A stretch of DNA of 64,000 nt, from the NCBI RefSeq assembly GCF_009901565.1, contig NZ_WXEW01000009.1, positions 124,001 through 188,000 of the forward strand. The letters are read 5' to 3'. Shown piece after piece: positions 6,760-15,837 of the stretch; position 1 is the first letter of the stretch; each line of letters begins with the position of its first letter. This DNA is from Herbidospora solisilvae. Lineage in GTDB: Bacteria > Actinomycetota > Actinomycetes > Streptosporangiales > Streptosporangiaceae. The notes beneath the pieces were generated by a model. It did no database searches. It was not told the DNA's origin and saw only the letters and a list, made by a program, of their open reading frames with translations. The position numbers and the translations under genes were made by a program.

Positions 6760-8869
6760 GGCATCCGTCCCCGCCGGCGAGCTCCTCGAAGAGGTCCGCG
6801 CCGAACTGCGCGGGAACGTTCCCGGCGACCAGGCGCCGCTCGACGACCTGCTGCGGCGGGCGGCCGACTGGGCCTCCGCCCAGCGGGTGAGGTTCCGGGA
6901 GCTGGGCGACCGGACGCCGGACGACGAGAGCCGCCGCGTGCTGGTCCGCCGGGCCGCGCTCGGGTGCGCGCCGCTGGCCCTCGCCTCGGGCGCGTGGTTG
7001 CAGTGGCTGAGCGCCCCGGGCAACGCCGAGGACGACCTGGTGCTGCGTGTCCTCGCGCTGTACGCGTCGGACGTGGGCGTCGGGCACCCCGGCGCCTCGC
7101 GGGGCGACGCCTATCTCGACCTGCTCCGGCGCTTACGCCTGTCCGAGAACGCCGTGCCGCTCGCGCGGCTGGCGGGTGACCCGCGCATCGCCGACGGCGC
7201 GTTCACCCTCCCGTCCCTGCTGCTGGTGATGAGCAGACGGCCCGACGACTTCCGGGGCGAGCTGCTCGGCGCCGACCTGTGCCTGCGCACGGTCGGGCTG
7301 CCGCCGCCGCTCGCCCTGGTCGAGCGGGCGCTGCCGGTGGGGGCGGACTGGCCGGTCCTCGACCCGTCGGCGGCCCGGCGGCCGGAGGACCCCCCGCCCG
7401 CCGAGGCGTGCCGCGCGGTGGTGGCGGACCTGGTCGCGCGGGAGGGCCGCGCCGCGGAGGCGGCCGTGCTGCTCGGCCTCTCCTGGACGCTGGCCGCGTT
7501 GCGGGAACACACCGACGCGCTCCACGCGGAGCTGACGGCGGCGGCCGACCCCGCGTACGACATGGCCGAGCTGATGAGGCTGCGCGCGAGAGAAGGCGCG
7601 GTCTACCACCACGAGTTCGAGCTGGAGGGCCGGTCGCTGGCGGCCTGGCTGACCGACGCCCGGACCGATCCGTCGGGCCTGCTGGCGGCCCTGGCCCGCA
7701 GCAGACTGGTCAAGCCCGGCCGCTCGGCGGCGAGTGCGCTGGTCAGAGGGCTGGTCGGCGAGCGCGGGCCGATGTTCCGGGTCTTCTCGCCGGACGACCT
7801 CACGGTCATCCGCCGCTGGATCGACTCCCTCCCGGCCGTCTCTCCCGAGGCGGGCCCGCCGAAGGCCGCCGACGGGGGCGCCCCCGCCCGGGCCCCGGGG
7901 GCGGCGGTCGCAAGGGCGCTCAGGGCCGGGCCGTGGTCCGAGGGCAGGGCGCCGGCCGACCTGCGGGAGGCGTACCACCTGCTGATGGTCCGCACCGACA
8001 CCCCGGCGCTGCGCTCCTGGTGCCTGGAGTACGTGCACGGCTGGCTGGCGCGCTCCCGCTACGGCATGGACGGCGGCGCGATGCCGCTGCCCGCGAGCTG
8101 GGGAAGCGCGGGACTGCGTCCGTGGCTCCAGACCCAGCACGACCGCCACGGCGCGGAGTTCGAGCGGAACGCCGAGGTCCCGCTGCCCTCGCGCGAGGAC
8201 GTCATCGACGACACCGTGCAGACCGCGCCGCTGACCCTGATCGACGGCAGCTGGCTGCAGGGTTTCACCGACCACGAGTTGGCGTCGTCGGACATCGGCC
8301 ACGCGCTCTTCCAGACCTACTGGGACGAGCTCGGCAACGGCCTGGCCAAGCTGAACCACCCGCTCATCTACCGCGCGGTGCTCAAGGAGATGGAGATCGA
8401 CCTGCCGCCCACCGCGTCGCCCGAGTTCGCGCGCTGGCCGGGCTTCCGGGACGAGTCGTTCGAACTGCCGGTCTACTGGCTCTGCGTCGGGCGCTTCCCC
8501 CGCACGTTCCTGCCCGAGGTGCTCGGCCTCAACCTGGCCATGGAGCTGTCGGGGGTGGGCGGCACCTACCGCAGGGCCCGGCTGGCCCTGAAGCGGTACG
8601 GCTTCAACACGCGGTTCGTGGACATCCACAACACCATCGACAACGTCGCCACCGGCCACTCCGCGTGGGCGGCCGACGCCGTCGACATCCTCCTCGCCGG
8701 CCTGCCCGAGGCCCCCGGGCCGGGATCCCGGGCCGAGACCTGGGAGCGCGTCCGCACGGGCTACCGGTCGCTCAATCCGCCCAGCGGCCTCGGCGCGCGC
8801 AGGGCCGCGCGCCGCGCCACCCGCCGCGGCAGGATCGCGCCGCTCTTCCCGTTCGCCGGCCGTCGGTGA
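6683..8869 (+). CDS. large heme-oxygenase-like di-iron oxidase (HDO family)
   Basis: A 728-residue protein whose last 200 residues match the iron-containing redox enzyme (HDO) family. YWDELGNGL gives Glu549, LNHPLIY gives His559, and VDIHNTIDNVATGHSAWA gives His649, Asp653 and His659, the expected metal ligands. Characterised HDOs perform N-oxygenation, oxidative decarboxylation or C-C cleavage with a di-iron centre. The first 500 or so residues are Ala/Arg-rich helices I cannot assign, and they are much longer than a minimal HDO. Codon 151 (7133-7135) is TTA. ATG 6683 is chosen with GAGGGAG just upstream. It is likely the key oxidative step of the pathway; the substrate is unknown. Confidence 0.75.
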   Translation: MEINTTTTATADVATRWLYACAADPEASVPAGELLEEVRAELRGNVPGDQAPLDDLLRRAADWASAQRVRFRELGDRTPDDESRRVLVRRAALGCAPLALASGAWLQWLSAPGNAEDDLVLRVLALYASDVGVGHPGASRGDAYLDLLRRLRLSENAVPLARLAGDPRIADGAFTLPSLLLVMSRRPDDFRGELLGADLCLRTVGLPPPLALVERALPVGADWPVLDPSAARRPEDPPPAEACRAVVADLVAREGRAAEAAVLLGLSWTLAALREHTDALHAELTAAADPAYDMAELMRLRAREGAVYHHEFELEGRSLAAWLTDARTDPSGLLAALARSRLVKPGRSAASALVRGLVGERGPMFRVFSPDDLTVIRRWIDSLPAVSPEAGPPKAADGGAPARAPGAAVARALRAGPWSEGRAPADLREAYHLLMVRTDTPALRSWCLEYVHGWLARSRYGMDGGAMPLPASWGSAGLRPWLQTQHDRHGAEFERNAEVPLPSREDVIDDTVQTAPLTLIDGSWLQGFTDHELASSDIGHALFQTYWDELGNGLAKLNHPLIYRAVLKEMEIDLPPTASPEFARWPGFRDESFELPVYWLCVGRFPRTFLPEVLGLNLAMELSGVGGTYRRARLALKRYGFNTRFVDIHNTIDNVATGHSAWAADAVDILLAGLPEAPGPGSRAETWERVRTGYRSLNPPSGLGARRAARRATRRGRIAPLFPFAGRR

Positions 8870-8913
8870 CGCGCGTCCCGCCCTCGAACCCACGTACGGA
8901 GAGGAGCAGCACC

Positions 8914-10752
8914 ATGTCCGATCTCGTCCTCGGCATCTCGGCCTTCTACCACGACAGCGCCGCCGCCCTGGTGGCCGACGGCGTGCCCGTCGCGGCGGCG
9001 CAGGAGGAGCGTTTCACCAGGCGGCGGCACGACGCCGCGTTCCCGTCCCGGGCAGTGGAGTACTGCCTGGAGGAGGCGGGCGTGAGCTTCGACGACGTCT
9101 CCGCGGTCGCCTACTACGAGGACCCGCGGCTGAAGTTCCGGCGGGTGATGGCCACCTTCGCGGGCGCGGCTCCCACGGCGTTCCCGTTCTTCCGCGACGC
9201 CTTCCCCTCCTGGTTGTCGCGGCACGGGAAGCGGCACACCGACCGGACCGTCCGCCGGGAGCTCCAGAGGCTCGGACGGGGGCGGGTCCCCGAGGTCTCG
9301 GTCCGCCGCCACCACGAATCCCACGCCGCCTCGGCGTTCTTCCCCAGCCCGTACGCGTCGGCCGCCGTGTTGTGCGTCGACGGGGTGGGGGAGTGGGCGA
9401 CCACCACCCTGTGGCACGGCCGCGGCACCGAACTGACGGCCCTGGCGGAGCTCCGCTTCCCCCACTCGCTGGGCATGCTCTACTCCGCGTTCACCTACTT
9501 CTGCGGGTTCAAGGTCGACTCGGGCGAGTACAAGCTGATGGGCCTGGCCCCGTACGGCAGACCGCGCTACGCCGACCTGATCCGCGACACCCTCATCGAC
9601 ATCAAGCCCGACGGCACCTTCCGCCTGGACGTGCGCCGGTTCGAGTACCTGCGCGGCCAGACGATGACCGGGAGCGCCTTCGAGAAGCTCTTCGGAGGGC
9701 CCCGACGCCACCCCGAGGGCGAGCTGACCGAGCGCGAGTTCGACCTCGCGGCCTCCGTGCAACAGGTCACCGAGGAGGTGATGCTCCGGCTGGCCCGCAC
9801 GGCGCGCGACCGGACCGGGGAGTCCACGCTCTGCCTGGCCGGCGGGGTGGCGCTCAACTGCGTCGCCAACGGCAAGATCATCGACGCGGGGATCTTCGAC
9901 GAGGTCTGGGTCCAGCCGGCCGCGGGCGACGCGGGCGGCGCGCTGGGCGCGGCGCAGGCGGTCGCCATGGAACGCGGGGCCGCACGCGGCCACGTCGGCA
10001 CCGGCCACGACGCGATGTCCGGCTCCCTGCTGGGCCCGGCCTACGACGACGACACGATCGGCGCCTACCTCACGGCCAACGGCATCCCGCACCGGCGGTT
10101 GTCCGACGACGAACTCGTCGCGCAGGTGGCGGAGGGGCTGGCCGAGGGCAAGATCGTCGGCTGGTTCCAGGGGCGCATGGAGTTCGGTCCGCGTGCGCTC
10201 GGGGCCCGCTCGATCCTGGGCGATCCGCGTGACCCCCGGATGCAGTCGGCGATGAACCTGAAGATCAAGTTCCGGGAGTCGTTCCGTCCCTTCGCCCCGG
10301 CCGTGCTGGCCGAGGACGCCAAGGACTACTTCGACCTCCGCCAGGAGAGCCCGTACATGCTGGTGGTGGCTCGGGTGGCGGCGGCGCAGCAGCTGGAGAC
10401 CCCCGAGTCGGGCGTCACCGGCCTGGACCTGCTCCGGGTGCGGCGTTCGACCATCCCGGCGGTGACCCACGTCGACCAGTCGGCGCGGGTGCAGACCGTC
10501 GACGGGCGCAGCAACCCCCCGTACCACCGCCTGCTCACCGCGTTCAAGGCGCGGACCGGCTGCCCGGTCCTGGTCAACACCTCGTTCAACGTCCGCGGCG
10601 AACCGATCGTGCGGACCCCCGAGGAGGCCTACGTCTGCTTCATGCGGACCGACATCGACATGCTCGCGATCGGCCGGTTCCTGCTGGAGAAGAGCGAGCA
10701 ACCGGCCTGGTCGGAGCAGTCCGACTGGCGTACGGAAATCCCCCTGGACTGA
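8914..10752 (+). CDS. carbamoyltransferase, NodU/CmcH family
   Basis: A 612-residue enzyme of the NodU/CmcH/NovN family, which moves the carbamoyl group of carbamoyl phosphate through a carbamoyl-adenylate to a hydroxyl group of a small molecule. The N-terminal Kae1/ASKHA-like domain starts DLVLGISAFYHDSAA and contains HHESHAA (residues 133-139) and LCVDGVGEW. The YrdC-like C-terminal domain carries GRMEFGPRALGARSI near 420-434. ATG 8914 is seven bases after GAGGAG. Full family length, no damage. It sits between the HDO oxidase and an SxtJ-like peptide; carAB at the end of the run would supply its substrate. The acceptor is unknown. Confidence 0.9.
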   Translation: MSDLVLGISAFYHDSAAALVADGVPVAAAQEERFTRRRHDAAFPSRAVEYCLEEAGVSFDDVSAVAYYEDPRLKFRRVMATFAGAAPTAFPFFRDAFPSWLSRHGKRHTDRTVRRELQRLGRGRVPEVSVRRHHESHAASAFFPSPYASAAVLCVDGVGEWATTTLWHGRGTELTALAELRFPHSLGMLYSAFTYFCGFKVDSGEYKLMGLAPYGRPRYADLIRDTLIDIKPDGTFRLDVRRFEYLRGQTMTGSAFEKLFGGPRRHPEGELTEREFDLAASVQQVTEEVMLRLARTARDRTGESTLCLAGGVALNCVANGKIIDAGIFDEVWVQPAAGDAGGALGAAQAVAMERGAARGHVGTGHDAMSGSLLGPAYDDDTIGAYLTANGIPHRRLSDDELVAQVAEGLAEGKIVGWFQGRMEFGPRALGARSILGDPRDPRMQSAMNLKIKFRESFRPFAPAVLAEDAKDYFDLRQESPYMLVVARVAAAQQLETPESGVTGLDLLRVRRSTIPAVTHVDQSARVQTVDGRSNPPYHRLLTAFKARTGCPVLVNTSFNVRGEPIVRTPEEAYVCFMRTDIDMLAIGRFLLEKSEQPAWSEQSDWRTEIPLD

Positions 10753-10762
10753 TCGGAACGCC

Positions 10763-10909
10763 ATGCGAACCTTCCTGCTCTTCCTGCTCTACCACCTGGT
10801 GGTCACGCCGGCCGGGCTGATCGCCCGGGTGGTGCGCGACCCCCTGTCCCGCCGCGCGGACGCGGACACGACGACCTACTGGGTCCCTTCTGACGGGAGG
10901 CACCGATGA
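10763..10909 (+). CDS. 48-residue SxtJ-like small membrane protein
   Basis: The peptide starts with a hydrophobic helix (MRTFLLFLLYHLVVTPAGLI) and continues RVVRDPLSRRAD to a tail reading DTTTYWVPSDG. The pattern TPxGLxxRxxxDPLxxxxDxxxxxYW is like the C-terminal part of SxtJ-type proteins found next to NodU-type carbamoyltransferases, here without the extra N-terminal helices. ATG 10763 lies ten bases after the carbamoyltransferase stop, and its TGA overlaps the next gene's ATG by four bases. It probably anchors or assists the carbamoyltransferase at the membrane. This is inference, since the role of SxtJ proteins is not established. Confidence 0.65.
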   Translation: MRTFLLFLLYHLVVTPAGLIARVVRDPLSRRADADTTTYWVPSDGRHR

Positions 10910-11862
10910 CCAACTTCCGGCGGATACTCCGCTACCAGATCGAGGACGGGACGCGGGACATCCTCGGCAAGGAGATCGCCGAGCGGGTCTCCAAGAGCTC
11001 CCTCGACTCCGACATCGACGACACCATCCTGGCGGGCATCGGCGCCCACGCTCTGCGCCGCTACCTGCCCGGCGAGGTCCTGCACGGGATCGACCTGTTC
11101 ACCGACTCGGGCAGCCACGCCCTGGTGGTCGCCAACCTGCCCCGGCAGGAGAACCTGCCCGCGACCCCGGTGAACGGGTTCGGCGACGAACGCGAACTCG
11201 CGGTGACCAACGCCCTGCACCTGGGGCTGATCAGATTGATGCGCACCACGCCGTTCGCGGTCGACTTCGAGAACGACGGGCGTCTCATCCGCAACGTGGT
11301 GCCCAACCCGGCCGCGGCGGGGCTGACCAGTTCCTGGGGCGCCGACTCGGAGTTCTTCTGGCACTCCGACAACCCGCACCAGCCCTTCGGCATCCCCGGC
11401 TCCGACCCGCGCCCCTTCATCCCGCAGTACCTGACCTTCATGGCGATGCGCAACGAGGAACGGGTGCCGACGGAGCTCACGGCGGTCGAGGACGTGGTCA
11501 TCCGGCTCGACCAGGAGACCGTCGACCGGCTGACCGCGCCGGAGTTCGAGGTCAGGGCGCCCGCCTCCAACGACGGGGAGCGCACGCAGCCGCTGCGCAA
11601 CACCTCCGTGCTGAGCTTCGACGCCGGTGGCGGCTACCGGGTGCGCTACGACCGCGGCTCGACCACCGGCCTCACCGCGAACGCGGTCGAGGCGCTCGAC
11701 CGCTGGTGCGAGGTGCTCCAGACCATTCCGGCCGAGGAACTGGTGCTGGAGTCGGGGGTCTTCATGGCGTTCGACAACTACCGGGTGCTGCACCGCAGGC
11801 GCAAGTTCGTGCCGGGGCCCGCTTCGGCGGCCCGCTGGCTGCGCCGCTGCTACGTCGCCTGA
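10906..11862 (+). CDS. TauD/TfdA-type Fe(II)/2-oxoglutarate oxygenase
   Basis: A 318-residue oxygenase of the TauD/clavaminate synthase-like fold. FFWHSDN provides the HxD metal pair (His153, Asp155). NYRVLHRRR provides the distal His296, followed by RWLRR, whose arginines can bind 2-oxoglutarate. Such enzymes hydroxylate, desaturate or cyclise amino-acid-like substrates. ATG 10906 follows GGGAGG closely and overlaps the stop of the preceding peptide (ATGA), implying translational coupling. In the cluster it may install the hydroxyl that is later carbamoylated. That order of steps is inference. Confidence 0.85.
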   Translation: MTNFRRILRYQIEDGTRDILGKEIAERVSKSSLDSDIDDTILAGIGAHALRRYLPGEVLHGIDLFTDSGSHALVVANLPRQENLPATPVNGFGDERELAVTNALHLGLIRLMRTTPFAVDFENDGRLIRNVVPNPAAAGLTSSWGADSEFFWHSDNPHQPFGIPGSDPRPFIPQYLTFMAMRNEERVPTELTAVEDVVIRLDQETVDRLTAPEFEVRAPASNDGERTQPLRNTSVLSFDAGGGYRVRYDRGSTTGLTANAVEALDRWCEVLQTIPAEELVLESGVFMAFDNYRVLHRRRKFVPGPASAARWLRRCYVA

Positions 11863-11895
11863 CAACCCATCGACCACGAACCTGAGGAGACAGAG

Positions 11896-13152
11896 ATGCC
11901 GGGAACGTACCGGGTGGCCGTCATCGGCGGAAGGCCGGCCCCCGTGGCGGGCGCCAAGGAGCTGGGCATCGACGTGGTGCTCTTCCACGAGAAAGGCGCG
12001 TACGAGGAATCGGTCCTGCGGCACTGCGAGCAGGTGGTGCACGTGCCCATCACCGACGGGCAGGCCATCCTCGACGTGCTGAAGCCGCTGCACGAGGAGC
12101 GCCCCTTCGACCGGGTGCTCACCACCACCGAACCCGCGGGCGAGTCGACCGGATTCGTCGTGGACGCACTGGGCTTGCCCGGAGTGAGCGAGGCGACGGC
12201 CCGCGCCCTGAAGAACAAGGTGCTCACCCGGGAGCTGCTCGACCGCCATGGCCTGAGCCCGGTCCGCTACCGGCACGTCACCGGCGTCGAGGACGTCGTG
12301 CGGTTCCAGGCCGAGATCGGCGACCGTGTCATCGTCAAGCCGGCCGACGGGGTGGCCAGCCTGCACATCCACCCGGTGGCCGGCCGGGAGGACGCCGAAC
12401 GGGCGTGGCGGGCGCTCCAAGAGGCCGGGGTCACCCTGGTGATCGCCGAAGAGTACCTGGAGGGCCCCGTCGTCAGCGTGGACTCCTTCTCCTACGGCGG
12501 GCGGCACCTGCCGATCGGCTACTCCGAGTACCGGATGAACGACCGGTACGTCGAATGGGAGGTGAGCACCCCCAGCAGGGTCGCCGCCCCCCACCGGGAG
12601 GAGCTGTTCGAGCTGACCCGCAGGCTGCTGGACGCGGTCGGGCTGACCGAGGGGCCCTCGCACAGCGAGTTCGTGCTGACCCCGAAGGGCCCGCGGGTGC
12701 TGGAGTCGCACGCCCGGCTGGCCGGGAGCGGCGCTCCCGAGCTGGTCCGCCGCGCCTTCGGGCTCGACCTGAACCGCATGTTCCTCACCGTCCCGCTCGG
12801 CATCGACCCGCTGCCCGAGACCTCGCCGGAACCGCTCGGCGGCGCTGCCGTCCGGTTCTTCACCCCGGAGCCCGGCACGATCACGGCCGTCGAGGCGGAC
12901 CAGGACGCGGCCGACGTGATCAAGACGGTGCCCCCCGGCGAGGTCCCGCTGGTCTTCCTGCCGTACCTGGACGAGTTCACCGACGTCGAGGTGGCCGCGG
13001 TGATCGGCAAGAACCCCGGCGACTCCGTGCCGCCGCTGCTGACCGTCGCCGACTGCGTCTCCGGCTACGTGATCGCGTCGGGCGCCGACGCCGCGGACGC
13101 CGTGGCCCGGTGCGACCGGGCCAACGACAAGATCCGGTTCAGGACGAGCTGA
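11896..13152 (+). CDS. ATP-grasp ligase, L-amino acid ligase-like (first of two)
   Basis: A 418-residue ATP-grasp protein resembling BacD-type L-amino acid ligases. A preATP-grasp domain (VAVIGGRPAPVAGAKELGID) is followed by the ATP-binding lysine strand VIVKPADG near residue 143, EEYLEGPVVSVDSFSYGG, SHSEFVLTPKGP (about 255-266) and LESHARLAG near 270, the Mg/ATP-binding acidic strand. These enzymes activate a carboxylate as acyl-phosphate and join it to an amine. ATG 11896 follows GAGGAGACAGAG. It likely forms an amide or peptide bond in the product of the cluster. The amino acid is unknown. Confidence 0.85.
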   Translation: MPGTYRVAVIGGRPAPVAGAKELGIDVVLFHEKGAYEESVLRHCEQVVHVPITDGQAILDVLKPLHEERPFDRVLTTTEPAGESTGFVVDALGLPGVSEATARALKNKVLTRELLDRHGLSPVRYRHVTGVEDVVRFQAEIGDRVIVKPADGVASLHIHPVAGREDAERAWRALQEAGVTLVIAEEYLEGPVVSVDSFSYGGRHLPIGYSEYRMNDRYVEWEVSTPSRVAAPHREELFELTRRLLDAVGLTEGPSHSEFVLTPKGPRVLESHARLAGSGAPELVRRAFGLDLNRMFLTVPLGIDPLPETSPEPLGGAAVRFFTPEPGTITAVEADQDAADVIKTVPPGEVPLVFLPYLDEFTDVEVAAVIGKNPGDSVPPLLTVADCVSGYVIASGADAADAVARCDRANDKIRFRTS

Positions 13153-13211
13153 TCCGGCTCCCCGGGCCGGACCGCCCGGCCCGGGGGGCAGCCCTCACGA
13201 AAGGAACGCCC

Positions 13212-13481
13212 GTGACCATGATCAGTTCCGCCGACATGGCCGACTCCGTCACCCAGCTGCGGACCGCCCGCCGGCTCGTCGCCGAACGCTCCACCGCCGA
13301 CCAGCCGCTCACCCAGGCGGCCCTGCATCTGATCGACTGCGCCGCCGACGTGGTCAGCCGGTTGCCGGCCGGTGACCTGGAGTCGGCTCGCGAGGCACTC
13401 GGATCGGCACGGGCGGCCGTGGTCTCCGCCACCTACGCCGTCCGGCGCATCCACGACCTGTCCAGGACGGAGGACGCATGA
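13212..13481 (+). CDS. 89-residue helical protein of unknown function
   Basis: A small gene between the two ATP-grasp ligases. The GTG start at 13212 has AAGGAA six bases upstream; its stop overlaps the next ATG by four bases. The product is predicted almost wholly alpha-helical, with heptad-like alternation of Leu/Ala/Val and charged residues ([44 protein letters not shown]). There is no signal peptide, no membrane helix and no obvious carrier-protein DSL motif. The tight coupling to both ligases suggests a scaffold or subunit. I do not recognise the family. Confidence 0.7.
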   Translation: MTMISSADMADSVTQLRTARRLVAERSTADQPLTQAALHLIDCAADVVSRLPAGDLESAREALGSARAAVVSATYAVRRIHDLSRTEDA

Positions 13482-14731
13482 GCGAGCACATCCTGATCAT
13501 CCACCGATGGCGCGACCGGCAGGCGCTCTACCAGGACTACATCGACCACGACGCGCACCGGGTCAGCTACGTCACCACGCAGCTCGGCGTCACCTCCGTC
13601 CCGGCCGGCGCCGCCGCGGTCCAGGTCGTCCCGGCCACCGACCAGGTGCCCGACGTGCTGGGCGCGGTCGGCGAGCTGACCGCCCTGTACGGCCCCCCGG
13701 CCCGGATCGTCGCCCTCAACGAGGGGGACCTGGACATCGCCGCGCTGCTCAGGGAACGGCTGGGCTGCGGCGGGCAGGACACCCGGCGGCTGGCCCGGTT
13801 CCGCGACAAACTGGTGATGGCCGACGTGATCTCGGCGGCCGGAATCCCGGCGCCCGCCTGCGCGGACGCCCCCGACGAGGCCGCCGTCCTGACCTTCGCC
13901 GAGGAGCACGGCTGGCCGCTGATCGTCAAACCCCGGAAGGGCACGGCCAGCAGGGACGTGGTCCGCCTCGGCTCGGCGGCCGACCTGCCCGCGCTGCGGC
14001 GGCTGCCCGCCGAACCCCGGCTGGTCCAGGAGTTCTGCGGCGACCCCGTCTACCACGTCGACGGGTTGTGGACCGGCGAGCGCCTGGGGCCCTGGCGGGC
14101 CTCCCGGTACGTCAACACCTGCGTCGGCTTCACCAAGGGCGACGCGCTCGGCTCCGTCGAGGTCGACGACGCCGCCCTGCTGGCGGCGCTGGGCGAGTTC
14201 ACGGCCGCCGTGGCGGGCGCGCTCAGCGACGAGCCGTGGGTCTTCCACCACGAGGTTTTCGTCGGCACCGACCCCGGGGGCGCTCCCCGGCTGACGTTCC
14301 TGGAGTCCGGCTACCGGGTCGGCGGCGCGGAGATCCCGTTCCTGTGGAGGGAGGTGCACGGCATCGACCTGATGCGCGCCGCCGTGGAGGTCCAGCTCGG
14401 GCGGCGGCCGGACCTGCCGGTTCCGGCCGAGTGGCGGACCGGCGGATGGTTGCTGGTGCCGACCCCGGTGCCCGCTCCGTGCCGGGTGCTCGACTGGGAC
14501 CTGCCCGAACCGCCCACACCGGGCGAGGGGCCGTACGCCCAGGTGATCGCGCCGGTGGGCGACGTCATTCCCCGGGTCGGCGGCTACGAGCACGTCGGGG
14601 CCCGCTTCCGGTTCTGCGGCGACTCCAGCGGAGAGGTCGAGCGGGCCGTGGTCGGCACGGCCGAACGGTTCCGCCTGGAGTGCGCGTCGCTGACCACGGC
14701 CGCCGTCCGCTACCGGGCGTGCGTACGGTGA
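13478..14731 (+). CDS. ATP-grasp ligase, divergent (second of two)
   Basis: A 417-residue protein with an ATP-grasp layout: a Rossmann-like start ([15 protein letters not shown]), [19 protein letters not shown] at the hinge, the ATP-binding strand [17 protein letters not shown] near residues 147-163, and [17 protein letters not shown] near 270-285 in place of the usual ExNxR metal-binding strand. It is only distantly like the first ligase, so the two probably act on different substrates. ATG 13478 overlaps the 89-residue protein's stop and has AGGA close by; its own TGA overlaps the carA GTG start. It is likely to join a second amino acid or amine. Confidence 0.75.
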   Translation: MSEHILIIHRWRDRQALYQDYIDHDAHRVSYVTTQLGVTSVPAGAAAVQVVPATDQVPDVLGAVGELTALYGPPARIVALNEGDLDIAALLRERLGCGGQDTRRLARFRDKLVMADVISAAGIPAPACADAPDEAAVLTFAEEHGWPLIVKPRKGTASRDVVRLGSAADLPALRRLPAEPRLVQEFCGDPVYHVDGLWTGERLGPWRASRYVNTCVGFTKGDALGSVEVDDAALLAALGEFTAAVAGALSDEPWVFHHEVFVGTDPGGAPRLTFLESGYRVGGAEIPFLWREVHGIDLMRAAVEVQLGRRPDLPVPAEWRTGGWLLVPTPVPAPCRVLDWDLPEPPTPGEGPYAQVIAPVGDVIPRVGGYEHVGARFRFCGDSSGEVERAVVGTAERFRLECASLTTAAVRYRACVR

Positions 14732-15837
14732 CGGCGGCCGTGCTCGTGCTGGAGGACGGCCGGGTGTTCCGGGGCCGCGCGTTCGGGGCCGTGGGGGAGA
14801 CCTTCGGCGAGGCGGTCTTCTCGACGGGCATGACCGGCTACCAGGAGGTCCTCACCGACCCCTCCTACCATCGCCAGATCGTGGTGATGACCGCGCCGCA
14901 CGTCGGCAACACCGGGATGAACGACGAGGACCCCGAGTCGAGCCGGATCTGGGTCGCCGGGTACGTCGTGCGCGACCCGGCGCGGGCGCCGTCGAGCTGG
15001 CGTGCCACCCGAGGGCTGGAGGACGACCTGACCGCCCAGGGGGTCGTCGGCGTCAGCGGCGTCGACACCCGGGCGCTCACCCGCCACCTGCGTGAGCGCG
15101 GCGCGATGCGGGCGGGCGTCTTCTCCGGTCCGGCGATCACGACCGAGGCCGCGATGCTCGGCCGGGTCCGCGCCACGCCGGAGATGACCGGCGCCGACCT
15201 GGCCCGCGAGGTCTCGACCGGCGAACCCTATGTCGTCCCCGCGCTCGGCCACCCTCGGCTCCGGGTGGCCGCCGTCGACCTGGGCGTCAAGTCGATGACG
15301 CCGCACCGGATGGCCCAGCGCGGGGTCGAGGTGCACGTGCTGCCGTCGGCCGCGACCGTGGAGGACGTCTACGCGCTGGAACCGGACGGCGTCTTCCTGT
15401 CCAACGGCCCGGGCGACCCCGACACCGCCGACCTGGCCGTGGTGCACGAGGCACTGCGACGGGGCACGCCGCTGTTCGGCATCTGCTTCGGCCACGAACT
15501 GCTGGGCCGCGCGCTCGGCTTCCCCACGTACAAGCTCAAGTATGGGCATCGCGGGATCAACCAGCCCGTACAGGACCGGATCACCCGCAAGGTCGAGATC
15601 ACCGCCCACAACCACGGCTTCGCCGTGGACGCCCCGATCGAGGGCGCGACGGTCACGCCCTACGGCCGGGTCGAGGTCTCCCACGTCTGCCTCAACGACG
15701 GGGTCGTCGAGGGACTCGTGCTGCTCGACCGGCCGGCGCTGAGCGTCCAGTACCACCCCGAGGCGGCGGCCGGCCCGCATGACGCGGGTCACCTGTTCGA
15801 CCACTTCGTCGCGATGATGGAGAGACAGCGTGCCTAA
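14728..15837 (+). CDS. carA: carbamoyl phosphate synthetase, small (glutaminase) subunit
   Basis: A 369-residue CarA. The N-terminal domain begins [19 protein letters not shown] with [25 protein letters not shown]. The class I glutamine amidotransferase domain has its Cys nucleophile at 253 ([10 protein letters not shown]) and His343/Glu345 ([12 protein letters not shown]). It hydrolyses glutamine and passes ammonia to CarB. GTG 14728 overlaps the stop of the ATP-grasp gene (GTGA). No pyrimidine or arginine genes adjoin, unlike the usual actinomycete pyr operon, so this copy appears dedicated to feeding the carbamoyltransferase of the cluster. Confidence 0.95.
   Translation: MTAAVLVLEDGRVFRGRAFGAVGETFGEAVFSTGMTGYQEVLTDPSYHRQIVVMTAPHVGNTGMNDEDPESSRIWVAGYVVRDPARAPSSWRATRGLEDDLTAQGVVGVSGVDTRALTRHLRERGAMRAGVFSGPAITTEAAMLGRVRATPEMTGADLAREVSTGEPYVVPALGHPRLRVAAVDLGVKSMTPHRMAQRGVEVHVLPSAATVEDVYALEPDGVFLSNGPGDPDTADLAVVHEALRRGTPLFGICFGHELLGRALGFPTYKLKYGHRGINQPVQDRITRKVEITAHNHGFAVDAPIEGATVTPYGRVEVSHVCLNDGVVEGLVLLDRPALSVQYHPEAAAGPHDAGHLFDHFVAMMERQRA

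Noticed and set aside
7133..8893. 586-codon minus-strand frame
   Set aside because: Antisense to the HDO gene; the plus frame has recognisable metal-binding motifs.
7279..8913. long plus-strand frame extending upstream of the carbamoyltransferase
   Set aside because: The part before ATG 8914 is a shifted reading of the HDO gene; ATG 8914 has GAGGAG and a normal N-terminus.
8761..10764. 667-codon minus-strand frame
   Set aside because: Antisense to the carbamoyltransferase, which has clear NodU motifs.
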